Source of the DNA: Hirudinaria manillensis | Lineage: Eukaryota > Annelida > Clitellata > Hirudinida > Hirudinidae | NCBI GenBank assembly: GCA_034509925.1 | Contig: CM067526.1 | Coordinates: 3,849,501-3,913,500, forward strand | Direction of reading: 5' to 3' | Length of the DNA stretch: 64,000 bases | Part shown: positions 1 through 13,575 of the stretch, in pieces | Numbering within the stretch: the first letter of the stretch is position 1 | Layout of the letters: each line of letters starts with the position of its first letter | Notes under the pieces: generated by a model | The model's database searches: none | What the model saw: the letters and a program-made list of their open reading frames with translations, nothing else | What the model was told of the DNA's origin: nothing | Program-made: the position numbers and the translations under genes

Positions 1-1346
1 GATCGAGAAATTACTGATCGGGCAATTAAATGCCCATAACATTCTCACATATTGGGCGTGTAATCACAGGGTCCCAGTAAAAATCTTTTTGTTTCAACAC
101 TCCCTGTTGGGGAACTTCCTCGGGATGATGTAATCATTCTATTAATCGCTTATTAATAATCAGAACCATTAACCAATTACCATCAACCAAGGGCAGTCAC
201 GTGCCTCTATTATTTACCTTTTCGTTCGGTCGGAACTGACTGTAGGTCTTCATTTGTCAGAGAATTTTTCATTTCATCGGATATGGTTTTTTTTTAAACT
301 CTAATCCATAAAAAAAACCTTTTTTTTTTCTTAGAAAATATTGAAATATTACGTGAGAATTTGAGACATGAGATTATAAATGAATATGTAATCGGATTTA
401 GGGGAGAGCGGCGGGAGGGGGTAGAGGAAGCTATACCACCGTAGACCTTCCTCTTCAACTCCCTCCAGAAAATATTCTTCCCTACTGATATTTAAAAGTG
501 AATAGCAATGAATATATAATTTAAATTTGCTACTTATTCGTGGTGACCAATTCAATGTCAAACTGCTAAACAATCGTGCTAAAGACGTGCTAAATAGTTA
601 ACATTTATTAATGATAATATGATAATAAATGCATTATTATTGTTATTGTTATTATTATTATTATTATTATTGTTATTATTATTATTGTTATTGTTATTAT
701 TATTATTATCTTTATTATTATTAAATCGTGAGTTATATTTAAAGTCCCCAAATGAGACATGAATAATTGATTGGATTGGTGGTGCGCCACCTGGCGATTG
801 TTCAAAAAGCGAATCTTTAATCTAATCGTTCTTTAGGGTTGTGTTTTCAATCTTTGAATCATAATTTTGGGGGCGAAAATCAATTTATTTTATTAGTTTT
901 AAAATTAAATTTTTTTTTAATTTTTAAACCGGAATTTTTTATTAAAAATTGTTGAAAATATAAAACTATTTGCAAATTAATGTATTAATTTGTAAAGTTA
1001 TTTAGCCGCCATTCATTCAACTTCATACAAATTCCCGTTTAAATTTAAATTTCTTATGTCGTTCAAATATCAAATATTTGCTTGGAAATTCTTCCTAATA
1101 TTTTCCGATGGCAAAAATGGTCCTGCTTAATTAAGGAGTTCCGAGAAACAATCAAAACAATGCACTCGAACAGAGGCAGGTGAGAAGGAATTGAAGATCC
1201 GTATCGATACACTCGAGTGTTCTTAATCATTCGCTTGCATGCATAGCAACCGATGTCCATAGCAACGGATACGATATAATTAGATTCGGCCTTCGTGTTG
1301 GCTTTCTACGATAAGTCACTGCGAGTAAAAGTTTGGATGTCGAGAC
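1..1346. other. Intergenic sequence, no gene recognised
   Basis: AT-rich DNA upstream of PACRG with a TTA/TTG-type simple repeat at about 634-722 and long A or T runs. Short open frames here look like chance frames; none has a domain, a splice-consistent neighbour or a family resemblance. The PACRG promoter should lie in the last few hundred bases. Confidence 0.5.
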
Positions 1347-3366
1347 ATGGAGACGCGTGGAAGTGTGGAAAGGAAAGCAGTTTCGGCGGTTGGAAGGAAT
1401 AAAATCCAGGGACGTCGCATTTTGTCGGCTGGAAATGTTCCGCTCGAAGTTGGTCAACATTGTTGCTTTCTTTGGTTAATCGATCGTTTCCTTAGGTACT
1501 CTTAAGTAGATCTTTTGGAGGTATTCTAAATATTATATATTTATATTATTTCTGAGAAATAATTTTAAGGCTGTCCTGATTCAATTTAATTTGTTTATCC
1601 GTTTATCTTGGATATTAGTGATGTTTTTGAGATCTTTGTGAATCTTTGTGAGTCCATATTTTTAACTCTCTCCGCTCCAAGAAAATTCTTCATCATCATC
1701 ACCAATGGGTCACTACGCTGACGGAAATTTATTAAATTTTATTGATAATTTGTGAATTTAATTCAATGTTTAGACTGCGATCACGTAAGCTGTTCGAATG
1801 TCCCGTTGAAAAATAAATATATAATTTAAATTATGCATGTTTTTTCTATGAATTTGCTTGAAAGAAAATTGTAGATAATAATAAAATTAAACAAATTCTT
1901 TATTATTTTAAGGTAGTAAGCATTACGATATTCTTTGTCGTTTTATTCAGTCTACATACTTCATCAGACTTTATTCATGGCACTATATTCCCTCAGAAGA
2001 GGCGCTACATCAATGGCGCTTTCACATCCAACTAGGAAACGTAAAACATTAAAAAAGTTTTATTTCTAAAATATCCCCAATATAATTTGTAAACAAAAGC
2101 AATCCCAGTAAAGCTGAGAATATCAATCCATTTTATTTTAGTTTTTTTCTTATTTTGGAATTAAAAATTACGGTTAAATTTCTTTTTAAAATGAAACTAT
2201 TTCACAGTCTGAACTGTACATAGTTCCAAAATCTGGAGCCTACAGAAGGAGAGAATGCGGTCCTTCGAGCATCCGAAAGTTCTATTTGAGAGGAGACTTG
2301 CCCCTCATTCTCAGTCACGATTCAAAAGGGAACCACATTCTTTGGAAAGTTGGACTTGTTTGCCAAACGATTTGTTGCTGTTTTTTTTTTAGATGCTTTT
2401 TTGGTTTTTATTTTTAATTTAAAATTCATTTTAATTCTTTCTCCAGGAAGATTTCGACAAATTGGACTACAACCTCCTCCTGCCCATTTTCTTTGACGGC
2501 CTCTCTGAAACCCAACACCCCTACGACTTTTTTGCTCGCCAAGGCATCCATGACCTTTTGACCCGAGGGGGAAGCAGAGTTCTCCCGGTCATTCCACGCC
2601 TTATATACCCCATTAAAAGTTGAGAACTTCACATTATCATTCATTTAAGCCCCTTTACGAGCTATTACTTTAAATCGTTTATATTTCATACAGTAAAGTT
2701 TCTATTTCATAATACTTGTGTCTATTAAATTACATTAACATTGATTAATATATTATTTTTTGAATTAATCGATTTATCGTGCTTTGTTGTTTCATGAAAG
2801 AGGCACTCAACACCAGAGATCCGAGATGCATCTGCGTGACCTTGAAAGTCCTTCAACATCTGGTGTCATGTGCCCCTGGAGTCGGTGAAGGTCTCATACC
2901 CTATTTCAGACAAATATTGCCCATCCTCAACACGTTCAAGGCCAAAAATTGTTCGTTACTTGTTGCAGCTACTTCGTTGAAATTCCTTTAAATAATTTAC
3001 ATCTCTGTCAATACGCACCCCCGTGGTGTGAAATGAAAAAAAGGTCATTGCCAAAGGCATTGTCAAATATGGAGTCATGCAAGCTTACCCCTTGCCTAAA
3101 TTTGTCCTCTGACTTTCGGTCAATTTTAAAATCTTGGCTTCTCGAGTTTCTCTATTTGCTCTTCTTTTGTGCGATGAACGTTCTAAGAAGTTGCTCGTTT
3201 TGCAGTAAATTCTGGAGATGGAATCGAATACAGTCAGAGGAAGAAGGAAAACGTGGGCGATTTGATCCTGGAGACCTTGGAATGCCTGGAAAAGCACGGA
3301 GGATTGGATGCTTTCATCAACATCAAATACATTGTTCCAACTTACGAATCCTGCTTTTTCAGATGA
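1347..3366 (+). CDS. PACRG: Parkin co-regulated gene protein (PACRG), axonemal inner-junction protein
   Basis: PACRG sits at the inner junction between the A and B tubules of ciliary and flagellar doublet microtubules. Proposed exons are 1347-1448, 2208-2357, 2447-2618, 2801-2950 and 3206-3366, all in consistent phase, giving about 244 aa, close to the roughly 257 aa of the human protein. Family-diagnostic stretches are [18 protein letters not shown] (exon 2), [11 protein letters not shown] (exon 3), [12 protein letters not shown] and [10 protein letters not shown] (exon 4), and [13 protein letters not shown] at the C terminus. These form the helical-repeat PACRG fold. Exons 2-5 are secure. 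The first exon (ATG 1347, 34 codons ending in phase 0 before a GT) is chosen because it joins exon 2 in frame; the N terminus is poorly conserved in this family, so it is less certain. The next gene, DDO, is on the same strand about 3 kb away. Confidence 0.93.
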
Positions 3367-6300
3367 AGCTTTTTGCAGTTTGGGAGTGAATGATAATTTC
3401 TTAGATGCGCTTGTGTGCCAGATTCATCCATTCGGTAAATACACTTTATGTTTTAGGAGCCTCTGGAGCTCCATTTGTTCCAGTTACCGTAAATTTTATT
3501 CGTAAATATTAAATGTAGACAATGTTTAACGTTCAGCTTTGGATATGTCAAAAAGTCAACGATCTGTAACCTCTTTGAGGTTACTTGTAACTCTTTGAAA
3601 ATACTTGTTACGTTGATTCACGGTCGAACAACTGAAACTATTTTAAGAGTGACTTGTTAAAGTCTTCTTAATCAGCTTCGTAAACGAATTCTCAACAAAC
3701 GTGTTCAAATGTTTTCGTTTCACGATCTCAAACAAACCTTGCTCTGAAGCTAAAATAACGCTTTAAAAACCGTGCCAGAATTTCGGAAACATGATTTTTA
3801 AAATACGTTTTTACTAAAAATTAGCAGTAAAGGAGCTAAAGCTTGTAAAAACTGTGCTAAGAAGTATTGAAATTGTCATTTGATGTTGTTACATTTACTT
3901 TAATTCGATGTAAAGTTACAGATTGTCAAAGACCAGTTGAAAATGCTCAAACTTTGAAACAATTCTCTCACAAGCAAATTTTATATACAAGATTTCTATA
4001 ACCGAAGTACTAGTACTTTCTAATACTTAGTTCTTGTTTAAGAAACCTCAGAATTTCTCAGTTCTGTAAATTAATTGCACAAGAATTATAATATAAGAGA
4101 ATACAAATATCGAAATAAGAGAAAGAAAATCTCTTCAAAGATCTCAGTCGGGCTAAAAAGGTGAGTCAAACGTGCAATTGGAAACATCTCCTCATCAAAG
4201 CGCATCCAGACGAAACCTCTGCTGTGACAACAAAACTATAAAAAAAAAACAACAACACAGAAACAAAGTTTGAAGGTGAAAGTTTGAAGCGCTTCTACTG
4301 GAGGCGTATGAGACCACTGTGACTTTGCGGGCTCCAAGCTCACAAGAGCCGGGGAGACTTGACTCGGTTTGTCGGGACTTGCGAGCGCATTTGCTTTCCG
4401 AAAGAGCATGGAAATTACGATGTGTTGGAAAAGGTAATTTTATTGCTTGCTGATTAATATTAATTAATAGTTAATTAATTAGTCAAGTGATTAGAAAGAC
4501 GACGTAGAAATGGAGGAGGACAATTTTTGGTATTTGAACTCGAAAACTTGGTCGAGGTTTGGCAACGTTTGCCTTTTAATTTTTGTTCGGAATAAGTATT
4601 TTTTTGTATGTTTATTGTTTCGTTCTCGTTTTCAATTTATTATTTTGCAACAAATCTTCATGGTAAGAGTTTTCTAAAATCCATTAAATTGCAAGGTTCT
4701 AAATTTTCATCGGTCTGTTTTATCACTTTTCGTATACAAATAATTTCTCTTTTGATTCCAGAATTAATTACCATTTTTAAATTATTTTCGAAATCCTAGG
4801 CCAACATGGAAATGATAAAATACTACAGTACATAATATACAAAAATGGAACTATTAAATCTTGAGGTTGAAGAAATTGAAAATAATTTGATGACAAAAGA
4901 TCCGGTGATAACAAAACGATTGTGATGCAATATACAGAAATGGTATTTTGTGTTGCACATGAAAGGATTATTAAAAACACGTGTGGATAGTTCATAATAA
5001 ACTTGGAGACGCCTTTCTAACAGACTGTAGTGCTTCTTAATTAGCAACAAGCTGTTGTTTTTGTCGTGTGAACGATTCCAGCTATTTTCGTAGAGACTAT
5101 TTTCACTCTTTAAATGCACGAAATCAACCACAAAGTTAATCAGAATTCGAATTATAATTCTTTAAATTGTTTAAATGGAATTATACCAAACCTAACTAAA
5201 TCTCTTGTATTTATTTATGATTCGCCTCATGTCGTAACAGCGATGTAGAGACTTTTATTTATCGTATAATGTGAAATATTTTACGTAATATTATAACGAT
5301 ACCTATTAATAATTACAATGCATTAGGTTAGTAAAACATTGTTTGAACTTTATTTTAGCTCAAGACCAGAAGCAGAGAGGACAATAAAATATTCCTTTCG
5401 TCTTGGGTCAGACTCCATCTAAGGTTACACATGTTTTAAATACTTGTGTAGCCAAAGAATGGGCCTGCTCTCAGACTTAATTAATATCTTCCATGTCGGA
5501 GGATGCGACAAGAGCGTGTTTACGGTTTCAGGAGCCAAGATGCCGTCTTGCCGCTGAATTTCTCATCCTCACTCCTACTAACTAATGTTCACGTTATTTT
5601 TAACATTTCGTTGTGAACCATCTGTTGTAACCCACGTCGCAAGTTTTGAACGATTCATTAGTTCGGCAGAATACTCGAGTTTTCTTGATCATCAACGAAG
5701 AATTTACCGACTTAGTATCAAATTGGATCATAATTATAAATACGAGTAATTCCTGCACATTTATTTGCACGTTCCATTTATTCCTGCACGTTATTTCCAG
5801 GATAAAAAAGGTCCAAAACGTATGGAATATCGTTTCACATGACCAACCTTGCTCAGAAATGCACTTTTTGGCTATCCAGTTTCTGCACTCGCACAAAAAA
5901 AAAAAACAAAAGTAAAAGAACACGATTTTGGAGTATGGCTTAATTGGTTCGTTTTAAACAATCGCTTATAAATTCTTGAGGTAATGCAAAACTTTGAAAA
6001 ATACATTTGAAAAACGTACAAATTATTTCAAAATTCTGAGGTCCAATTTAAAGAAATGTTGAAACTTTGATATGAAGAACGAAACGTTTAGTTTTTTAAA
6101 TGTAAATATAATTCTATTTCATTGTTTCCAATGACACGGTTCGATGGCATGTAATGAAAAAAAAAGTCGAAATAAAAAAAAACGTCTGGTTTGCAACTGT
6201 CGCAATGCGACTTATCGCCATATGTTAGATGTGCGCAATTTACGAAAAGGCAATTATTATCAAGTTCACAGCTATGCGTGCAAGGGGAGACAAGGGTCAA

Positions 6301-6421
6301 AACGTTTGAGATAATAAAATGAGTTCGGGACGGGGAGCCATTTTGTTGCACGAACATCTTTTTTTTATTGCGCGACGAACATCTCCGCACAGTTTTCACT
6401 GCACTTTCCCGGAATCGCCGG
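3367..6421. other. Intergenic region between PACRG and DDO
   Basis: About 3 kb of AT-rich sequence. A short GC-richer patch at about 4300-4440 holds an ATG at about 4409 followed by nine codons and a GT donor, which could be an orphan first exon, but no continuation was found. Otherwise there is no recognisable coding signal, RNA gene or repeat. The first part is presumably PACRG 3'UTR and the last part the DDO promoter. Confidence 0.45.
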
Positions 6422-8242
6422 ATGGATGCGGGAAGAAAAAAAATCGCTGTGGTGGGAGCTGGTGCAGTTGGATTGTCTACTGCAGTCCAACTGCAGACGG
6501 CTTTTCCAGACTGTGAGGTGGTAATAATCGCCGATAGGTTCCACGAAAGTACGACCAGCTATGGTGCTGCAGGAGTCTTTCGTCCAACACTTCAAAAGAC
6601 TCCAGGAGTACCTCTAGATTTGCTAAAGTGGGCTTTAATGTGGATCACGGGCAGCTGGAGTGTTTGTGGTAATTAAGATTGTATTTTGGATTGCAGGAAA
6701 TGGCTGGGTGATTCCTGGGATCATTATCACTCCATTGCACATTCAGAGAATGCTGGAAGTGCTGGAGTGCAAATCTTGTCTGGTTATCAGCTGTTGGATA
6801 GTGATAAACCAGTAAATGATTGTTGATGGAGTCAAAACAATTTGTGGATTTAAAAGACAATTGAATTATTACTTAATAGAATGTCCTAGAAGAATGCACA
6901 GTTTACAGCTACAGAAAGTTGACGTTGAAGGAGCTGGAGATATTTCCAGGAAAGCAATACAAGTAAATGTAAAGATATGGAACCCTTAGTGTAATTCAAC
7001 CTTCAATGCAACCTTGACTCAGATTGATCTTCACCTTTTCACAGGGGTGGATGGTTTGTAACTACATTGTTGGTAGAACCTGCCAGATATTTAGCTTTCT
7101 TGACTGAGCAGTAAGTTTATTTTCTTCAAATTGATTAGCATTTGTGAATAATAAGGAAAAATGAAATGAAATTATGCTTTATTTATTTATTTATTTAATT
7201 AATGAAGAGTTTTTGGCATTATTTCTTTGCTAAGCACTCACTGAATGCTTTGTATTACTCATATGTATTTTTTCCAAAAAGGTTTGTTCTTAAGGGAGGA
7301 AAACTGGTGAAGAAGAAACTCAATTCTTTTGAAGAGGTTTCAATTTATCTGCTTCCATGCCAAACAATGGAACAAAAGTAGAATAAACTGCAAATTAAGA
7401 AGATTATTATTTAAGATTAAATAATTATTTATAAATAGTTACTAACAAATGTTTGATTTATTTTCCATAGCTTGTTGGACTGCACGACGTGGTTGTCAAT
7501 TGTTCTGGACTTGGTAGTTTGTGGCTGCTTAATGACAAAAAACTTATTCCCAACAGAGGTCACCTACTCAAGGTTGTCTTAAATTGTTTTAAACTATTTC
7601 AAGTTGATACACATAACTCAAATCAAGCTTAAACCTGGCAGAGCGAAAAATATCACAAATAAAAAATATAAATTTATTAACAGGGGCTTAGCCATCACAT
7701 GTGATTAAATGTGGAATACTTTGATCAAAATAAATAGTTCTGAATTGTTATTTGATTTGGCTACAATCCATTTATAGATGATTTATTTTCAATGAATCCA
7801 GGTACGAGCTCCGTGGCTGAAACATTTTGTTTACACCGAACCCGCCGGACTCTGTTACATCATACCGGGGTTGGTTGCTACTACTTCTGGTTAATAATAA
7901 TACTGATTATTAAAATTGCATTAATTTTAAATCAATTTGGATGGTGCATTATTAAGATAAGTGAAATTTTAATTACTATTTTAAGTGGTGTTGGCAATGA
8001 ACATGTCATTCATTCTCAAAAAATTATTTATGCATTTATTGTTATTATTGCATTGATTGTTATTTGAGGTTGATTATTATTTGATTATTATAAATACTGG
8101 GTGGAGCTTGTCTCAGTGGGAGGGACCAGGACTGACCATGACATGGACATGACACCAAGGAAGGAGGATTCAGAAAGGATTATGAGGGAAGCTTCCGAAG
8201 TCCTTCCATCTCTCAAGGTTTTTAGTGATGATTGTCTTTGCA

Positions 8243-8279
<37 letters not shown>

Positions 8280-8328
8280 GTTGTTGTTGTTGTTATTATT
8301 ATTATTATTTTTACTATTATTATTGTTA

Positions 8329-8402
<74 letters not shown>

Positions 8403-8842
8403 GAGTTGCTAGTGTAAACAGTTGAAATCTGTGTCGCATGTCATGATGCTAATATATAAAAAAAATTATTATGAAAATTATTAATAGTCGAGAAATATGT
8501 TTTGTGAATGTACAGTAACATTGAGCTATAATTTCTTTCCATGAAGCTCATCAATGAATTTATTTTTGGTTGAAGAATGCTGAAATTGTTTCTGAATGGG
8601 TTGGACTCAGGCCACACAGAGAACCTCTCAGAATTGAAAGGGAGGTTCTGGAATTCCCGACCGGATCATTGCAGGTTCATTTAGTACTTAACAGATAATC
8701 AGTCAAGTAATCAGTGGTTTGATGTTGTGATGTTGTGATATTGTAGGTTGTGCACAACTATGGACATGGAGCTGAGGGCATCAGTTTGAGTTGGGGAACA
8801 TCTGTGAATGCTGTTGAATTGGTTCAAGAGATTTTTAGATAA
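6422..8842 (+). CDS. DDO: D-aspartate oxidase-like FAD enzyme (DAO/DDO family)
   Basis: Flavoenzyme that oxidatively deaminates D-amino acids to 2-oxo acids, releasing NH3 and H2O2. Ten exons: 6422-6627, 6697-6811, 6880-6962, 7045-7110, 7282-7336, 7471-7572, 7802-7873, 8107-8217, 8576-8674 and 8747-8842. All phases agree and give 334 aa (human DDO is about 341). The N-terminal dinucleotide-binding loop reads VVGAGAVGLSTAV. Later family blocks are VVVNCSGLGS, GLRPHREPLRIERE (the arginine-containing substrate region) and the C-terminal VVHNYGHGAEGIS followed by WGT. NCSGLGS and GAEGIS resemble D-aspartate oxidase more than D-amino-acid oxidase, but specificity is inferred. The start is the first in-frame ATG before the Rossmann loop. 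The protein ends in EIFR, without the usual C-terminal peroxisomal SKL-like tripeptide. Intron 8 carries a long TTA repeat. Confidence 0.9.
8243..8402. repeat. TTA trinucleotide microsatellite in DDO intron
   Basis: About 160 bp of almost pure TTA/TTG triplets inside the intron between DDO exons 8 and 9. Its reading frames translate to poly-Leu or poly-Ile and are not genes. Confidence 0.95.
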
Positions 8843-9340
8843 TTCTTAACAAGTTTCATAATCTGATGATCTGAAATTGAAATTCCTGGTGCTTTTAAGC
8901 CTTGAAAATCAGACTTGAACATTATATTTCTATGTGTAGGATTTTTAAAATCTATAACTGTCCTTTCAGTAGATTGACTTAATGCTTCAGCTCACGTTTT
9001 GGCATAAAGGTTACTGGAGATTAAACTTTGTATTTGCACAGGTAATGAGTGAACTAAAATTTCAAAACTTATGAAGAGGTTCAAACCAATGAATTGCGAT
9101 GATACAAAGTCAAGTAGACTCAAAGTAAAGTAGATAGCAATGCCGTCCAGTTTATGTGATAGATAAGTTGAAAAATTGAGAAAAACAAATTACCGATTTC
9201 ATGCTGCTTCGTCGTTGAATTATTTTCCGTTCTTTCTGATTTTAAGGGTTTTTGGCTTGTAATTTGAAATAAAAAGCGTTGGTCCTACGTCCTGATATTC
9301 TTTTTTGTGTTTACCGCGAGCTTCGAACACTCGTTGCAAC
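8843..9340. other. Short intergenic spacer between DDO and ODAD4
   Basis: About 500 bp holding the DDO 3' end and the ODAD4 5' region. I see no further gene or repeat. Confidence 0.5.
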
Positions 9341-12169
9341 ATGAAGATTGGGAAGCTGCCTCTGGACGAAGATGAGAGTTTCGAAACGGGAAACTTTACT
9401 GCAGTCGACCAGTACAAATCCGAAGGGCACAAGTTGATGATGAATAGGGCCTTTCGGAAGGCAGCTTATTACTTCAAAAAGGTTGGCTATAATATCGGAA
9501 AATTATGAATGCGGTTTGGTAATTGTTGTCTCCTGATTGCAGTCCCTTTCGATTGACAAAGATTGTGTAATCACACTGGTACACAGGTCGTACTGTAACT
9601 TGAGACTTGGCAATTACATGAAGGCAATGAAGGACATCGAAGAAGCACTGCAAAAGCAGCCCAAGAACGTGGCGGCAAGTTTTAGCAGACGTTATTGCAA
9701 TTAATTAAAATTTAACTCAGTTAAAAGAATTAAAAATCAAATTATGATATTATAAATCATTGAACATTTTATACAAAAAGTAATTCCTTTTTACAGGCAC
9801 TCGTTCAGAAAGCGGACACCTTTTACTTTATGGGAAAACTAGAAGAAGCTCTGGTATACTTTTATCGTGCAAAGAAACTTGCTCCGAACATGAGGAAACC
9901 ATCTCTCTGGATCTATATTTGCGAAAGTGCCATTTTAAAAACTATAGGAGGTCAGTCGACGAACTTTATGATATTATGATAACGATTGCACATTAAATGT
10001 GGCATCCACTTTCCAATTGCACCACCCAGATCCCAAAATGTTGTTGACTAGAGAAGGGGATATGTCGTTCCTGGAGACGCAAATAGAGGTCATTATTTTG
10101 GTTGTTAAAAGTTTTAATATTAATAATAAATTTTTAATAATAATAATATTAATTAGATATGAATATGTACATTTCGTGATATCCTAAAGAACATTTTGAG
10201 AAATTTTGCCATTTAAGAATCATGATTTTTCAACAAATTCAACAAAGCCGAGGGTATTTATAGAGTTTAAGAATCTTCCAGAAATGGTTTAGTTTAAATG
10301 ATACTCTCAATATTTTCAACTTTTATTTCTCATACGAGTTTTAACATGATTAAAACAAAGGAGAATCAGGTAAGGCAAGAATCGGGTCAACAGATGATGA
10401 ACTCAAAGCTGATAATTGCTGCAAGACCGCCCTTGGAAGATGAGTTTGAAAGCATAAAAGATGTTTCCAGGGACAAAAGGGTAATCAAAATCATGGGTGA
10501 TTTGTACGAGGACAGAAAATACATGCAGATGATCTTTGAGGAAGCCGGTTGGTTTTTGTTCTGTAGAAATGGCTCATTCAAATGCTTACTAAGATCCGAT
10601 GTTTGGGCTAGATCGGAAGACAGTTCTGGGCAATCGTCTGAGACAGTACGCCTATGCCATGATCCAATTTATTGATAGGCAGGCAATAAAGTTACTCCAT
10701 GAGGCTGCACCTGTCAGGAAAATCAGGAGACGTAAACCATTGCCCTCGATCACGATCGAGAGAGCCAAAATCAACCAGCGCATCTCTCACGTTCTCAGTC
10801 TCATTGATATAGGTGAGATGAATGGAGATAATGTTTCGATAGATTTACTTTGATTTATCCAATCACTACATCTGTTAAATAATATTTATAAACATTTGTT
10901 AATTGTTAATTTGTTCATTTTTATGCCAATAAATTCGCCCTTGTAAATATTTTAGAGCAACAAGAAAAGAACTACGAAGAGAGCTTAAATAGGGCGCAAG
11001 CCCTTCTTGAATATGTCCTGTCACAGTCAGAGGGAGTGGTCAAGAAACTGTGAATTATTATTAGATTAATTAGCCATGCCATCTTTGTTTTTGAAGCATC
11101 ATTTGTTTCTCTTTAGGGAGGAAGTCATAGCAACCATATATGGATACATTGGTTACGCATATCTACAAATGAGAGACCTACAAAAGGCCTTGATATTCTT
11201 CAAAAAGGAAAAAGACTTATCCCTTAGACAGTTCAATTTCAATTATACAATTTTTTATTATTTATTTTACATATTTACATTTATTTTTGCTTTTCATTAG
11301 TTTTTATTAATTGCATTCCAAATAGTATTGTTTTTAAACTTATACTCGCGGCAGATTTCATTAAACGCGCGATGGAACGCGTCATAAATTTTAAAATTGA
11401 TGAGAAGCCTTCATTTCCAGCAAACTGGATAACACGTACCTCCATTCCATGTACTGCATCGGAGTTGTCTACGTTCTCCTTGGAGAATTTAAAAAGGCTA
11501 TAAACATGTTTGTTCATTTCTGATCTCTCGTTCATTATGGCCATTTCAGAATCCTAATTAATTTTAAAAAAATCATATTTCATTCCACTCAGATGGAGTG
11601 TGAGACTTTCTTATGCAACATCGAGTGAGGAGAGGTGCTGGCTCCTCCACGAGATGGGCCGCTGTTATTACGCTCTTTGTGACTTCCAAAGGGCTTTGGA
11701 ACTCGGAGAGAAAGCCATGGAGGAATCGAAAAAATTCGACGATGACATGTGGAGACTCAATTGTCTTGTTCTTCTCGCTCAGGCCAAAAGTAAACGTTTA
11801 TTTATTTATTTTTTATTCGTTAAAATATTTAGTTAATGTTTTAATATTTTTTCAACATTTTAAATTTATTTTGTTAGTGTTTTTAATTTAAAAGTGACGT
11901 AATCAACACTAATGCATTGGCGTTTTACTTTGCAGCTCGTTTGGGTCAGTTTGGAAGCGCCCTTGAAGATTTTAAATATGCCCTTGAGATTGCCCAGGGT
12001 TTGGCAGACGCCTGTGGTCGGGGTAAGGCCTTGTCTTTATCTTGTTTGAGCTCATCATCATACAAGCTTATCACGCGAGATTTGTATAAATACAAACGAA
12101 AGTTTAATAAGAATTTCAAATGAATAATTAAGATAAATTTACGAATTGAACTTTAATTTGGAATTTTTA

Positions 12170-12260
<91 letters not shown>

Positions 12261-13420
12261 TTGTCGTCTTAATCGATGCTCTTGATGAATTTCTAAAAGG
12301 CTTTAAAAAAATATTTTCAATCCAAGATGTCGCACCGCTGATCGAGGCTTTAAAGATGTGCATTGCAGATCTTGAGAATATACTCAGAGCTGAAAAAGAA
12401 AAAGGTGAGAAGCTATTGCAGTTCAGTTCAATGGATTTTTTTTTGCATCCTAGCATTCCTATAAATTAACATAAACAAATTAATACGGCATCTAAGCTTT
12501 GTTTTCCAAACACTTCGCCCAGTGTTTATTAGTGAGAAATAAATAAATAAATATTAATGAGCATGTGTTCATTTTATTTTCATTCAGCTGAAGGAAAATT
12601 CGGCTTGCTCGGATTCCCAGGTTTCAGATTGTTTCAGCAAAAAATGGAAAATAATTCAACTCGATTTATATATTATATTTACATATTATAGCTATAATAT
12701 ATATTATTATCTTAAAATTATATATAATAGTTATACATTCATTAATGCTGACATGCATTCAACTTATTTGCTTATTTTATGGAAGCTTAATAGATTGTAA
12801 TGTCCAAACTTAAATTTCATTGATTAGATGAAGGAATGACATCAATTGGGGTGCAAACTACCAGAATAGAAGATAAGGAAAGTCGGTGTTATTATGAATA
12901 ATATGGATCTATAACATAGAAATTAACATAGAAATAAAGGTTTAAAATGGCAGAATTATTCTGTACAGGTTTCTAATTCCATAATCAGTTAAATTAATAC
13001 TTTGATATTCGCTTTCAGCTCTGACACAACTCGAAAAGCTAGAAGGCTCGGTTTTTTTTATATTTATTTTTATTATTATTTTCTCGTCTTAATCACTTAA
13101 ATACTTTTAATTATGTTATTCATATATACTACTGAGTGATCTTCGAACTTTTCAATTATTCAAGAATGGCAGCTAAATGAAAAATCTAGGATAATGTTTA
13201 TAATTGTTATCCATCAGAATTTATTCGCTTTTTGTTTAATTAAATCGAATTAATTCAACCTGTTGCAGTGGATTTCCTTAAAGATTTAGATGAAGAATGT
13301 GCAAGGTTCAAATCTGACAGGATGAGAAAAGAAGAAATAGAAGACCTGCCAGGACGGAGACTTTCGCCAACCACCAGAATTTCATTAGCGCCAAGTAAGT
13401 TATGGTCAATTTCGAATTGA
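9341..13420 (+). CDS. ODAD4: Outer dynein arm docking complex subunit 4 (TTC25), TPR protein
   Basis: ODAD4 helps anchor outer dynein arms to ciliary doublets. Exons: 9341-9481, 9543-9674, 9797-9950, 10030-10088, 10361-10547, 10594-10812, 10956-11049, 11117-11230, 11421-11507, 11593-11789, 11936-12022, 12300-12404, 12588-12620 (short, optional) and 13269 onward. TPR blocks follow the family order: KAAYYFKKSLSI, RSYCNLRLGNYMKAMKDIEEAL and QKADTFYFMGKLEEALVYF near the N terminus. The conserved GDMSFLETQIE and IKIMGDLYEDRKYM come mid-protein. GYIGYAYLQMRDLQKAL and LLHEMGRCYYALCDFQRALE are the C-terminal TPRs. Without further splicing the last exon stops at 13420, giving about 587 aa (human about 672). 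That exon also contains a strong donor at 13395 that joins the glycogenin exon in frame. A 32-bp candidate exon at 13019-13050 would shift phase and is left out. Exon 2 appears to use a GC donor. Confidence 0.88.
12171..12260. repeat. TTA microsatellite in ODAD4 intron
   Basis: About 90 bp of pure TTA repeat directly before an ODAD4 exon, in the intron 12023-12299. The poly-Tyr frame across it is an artefact of the repeat. Confidence 0.95.
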
Positions 13421-13575
13421 TTTGAGATCCTACTTCTTGAGATTTGAGTGCATCTTTGCATTGTCTTAAAAAAAAAAGTAACAATTTTCATTCAATCCAA
13501 AATCTCTGGCATCACTAGGTAATGGTGCATTTGCAGAAAATCGCCATACTTTAATCACGAAGTTTCTTCTTTCAG

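Noticed and set aside
1957..2040. ATG at 1977 as PACRG start
   Set aside because: Its exon would end in phase 1 and create a stop at the junction with the PACRG exon at 2208; the exon at 1347-1448 joins in frame.
8232..8417. Long poly-Ile/poly-Leu open frames
   Set aside because: They are the translation of a TTA microsatellite within a DDO intron.
12146..12260. Poly-Tyr open frame
   Set aside because: Pure TTA repeat in an ODAD4 intron; only the part after the acceptor at 12299 is coding.
13019..13050. 32-bp candidate ODAD4 exon (ALTQLEKLEGS)
   Set aside because: It has plausible splice sites, but it would change phase and force an early stop in the next exon; skipping it keeps the frame open.
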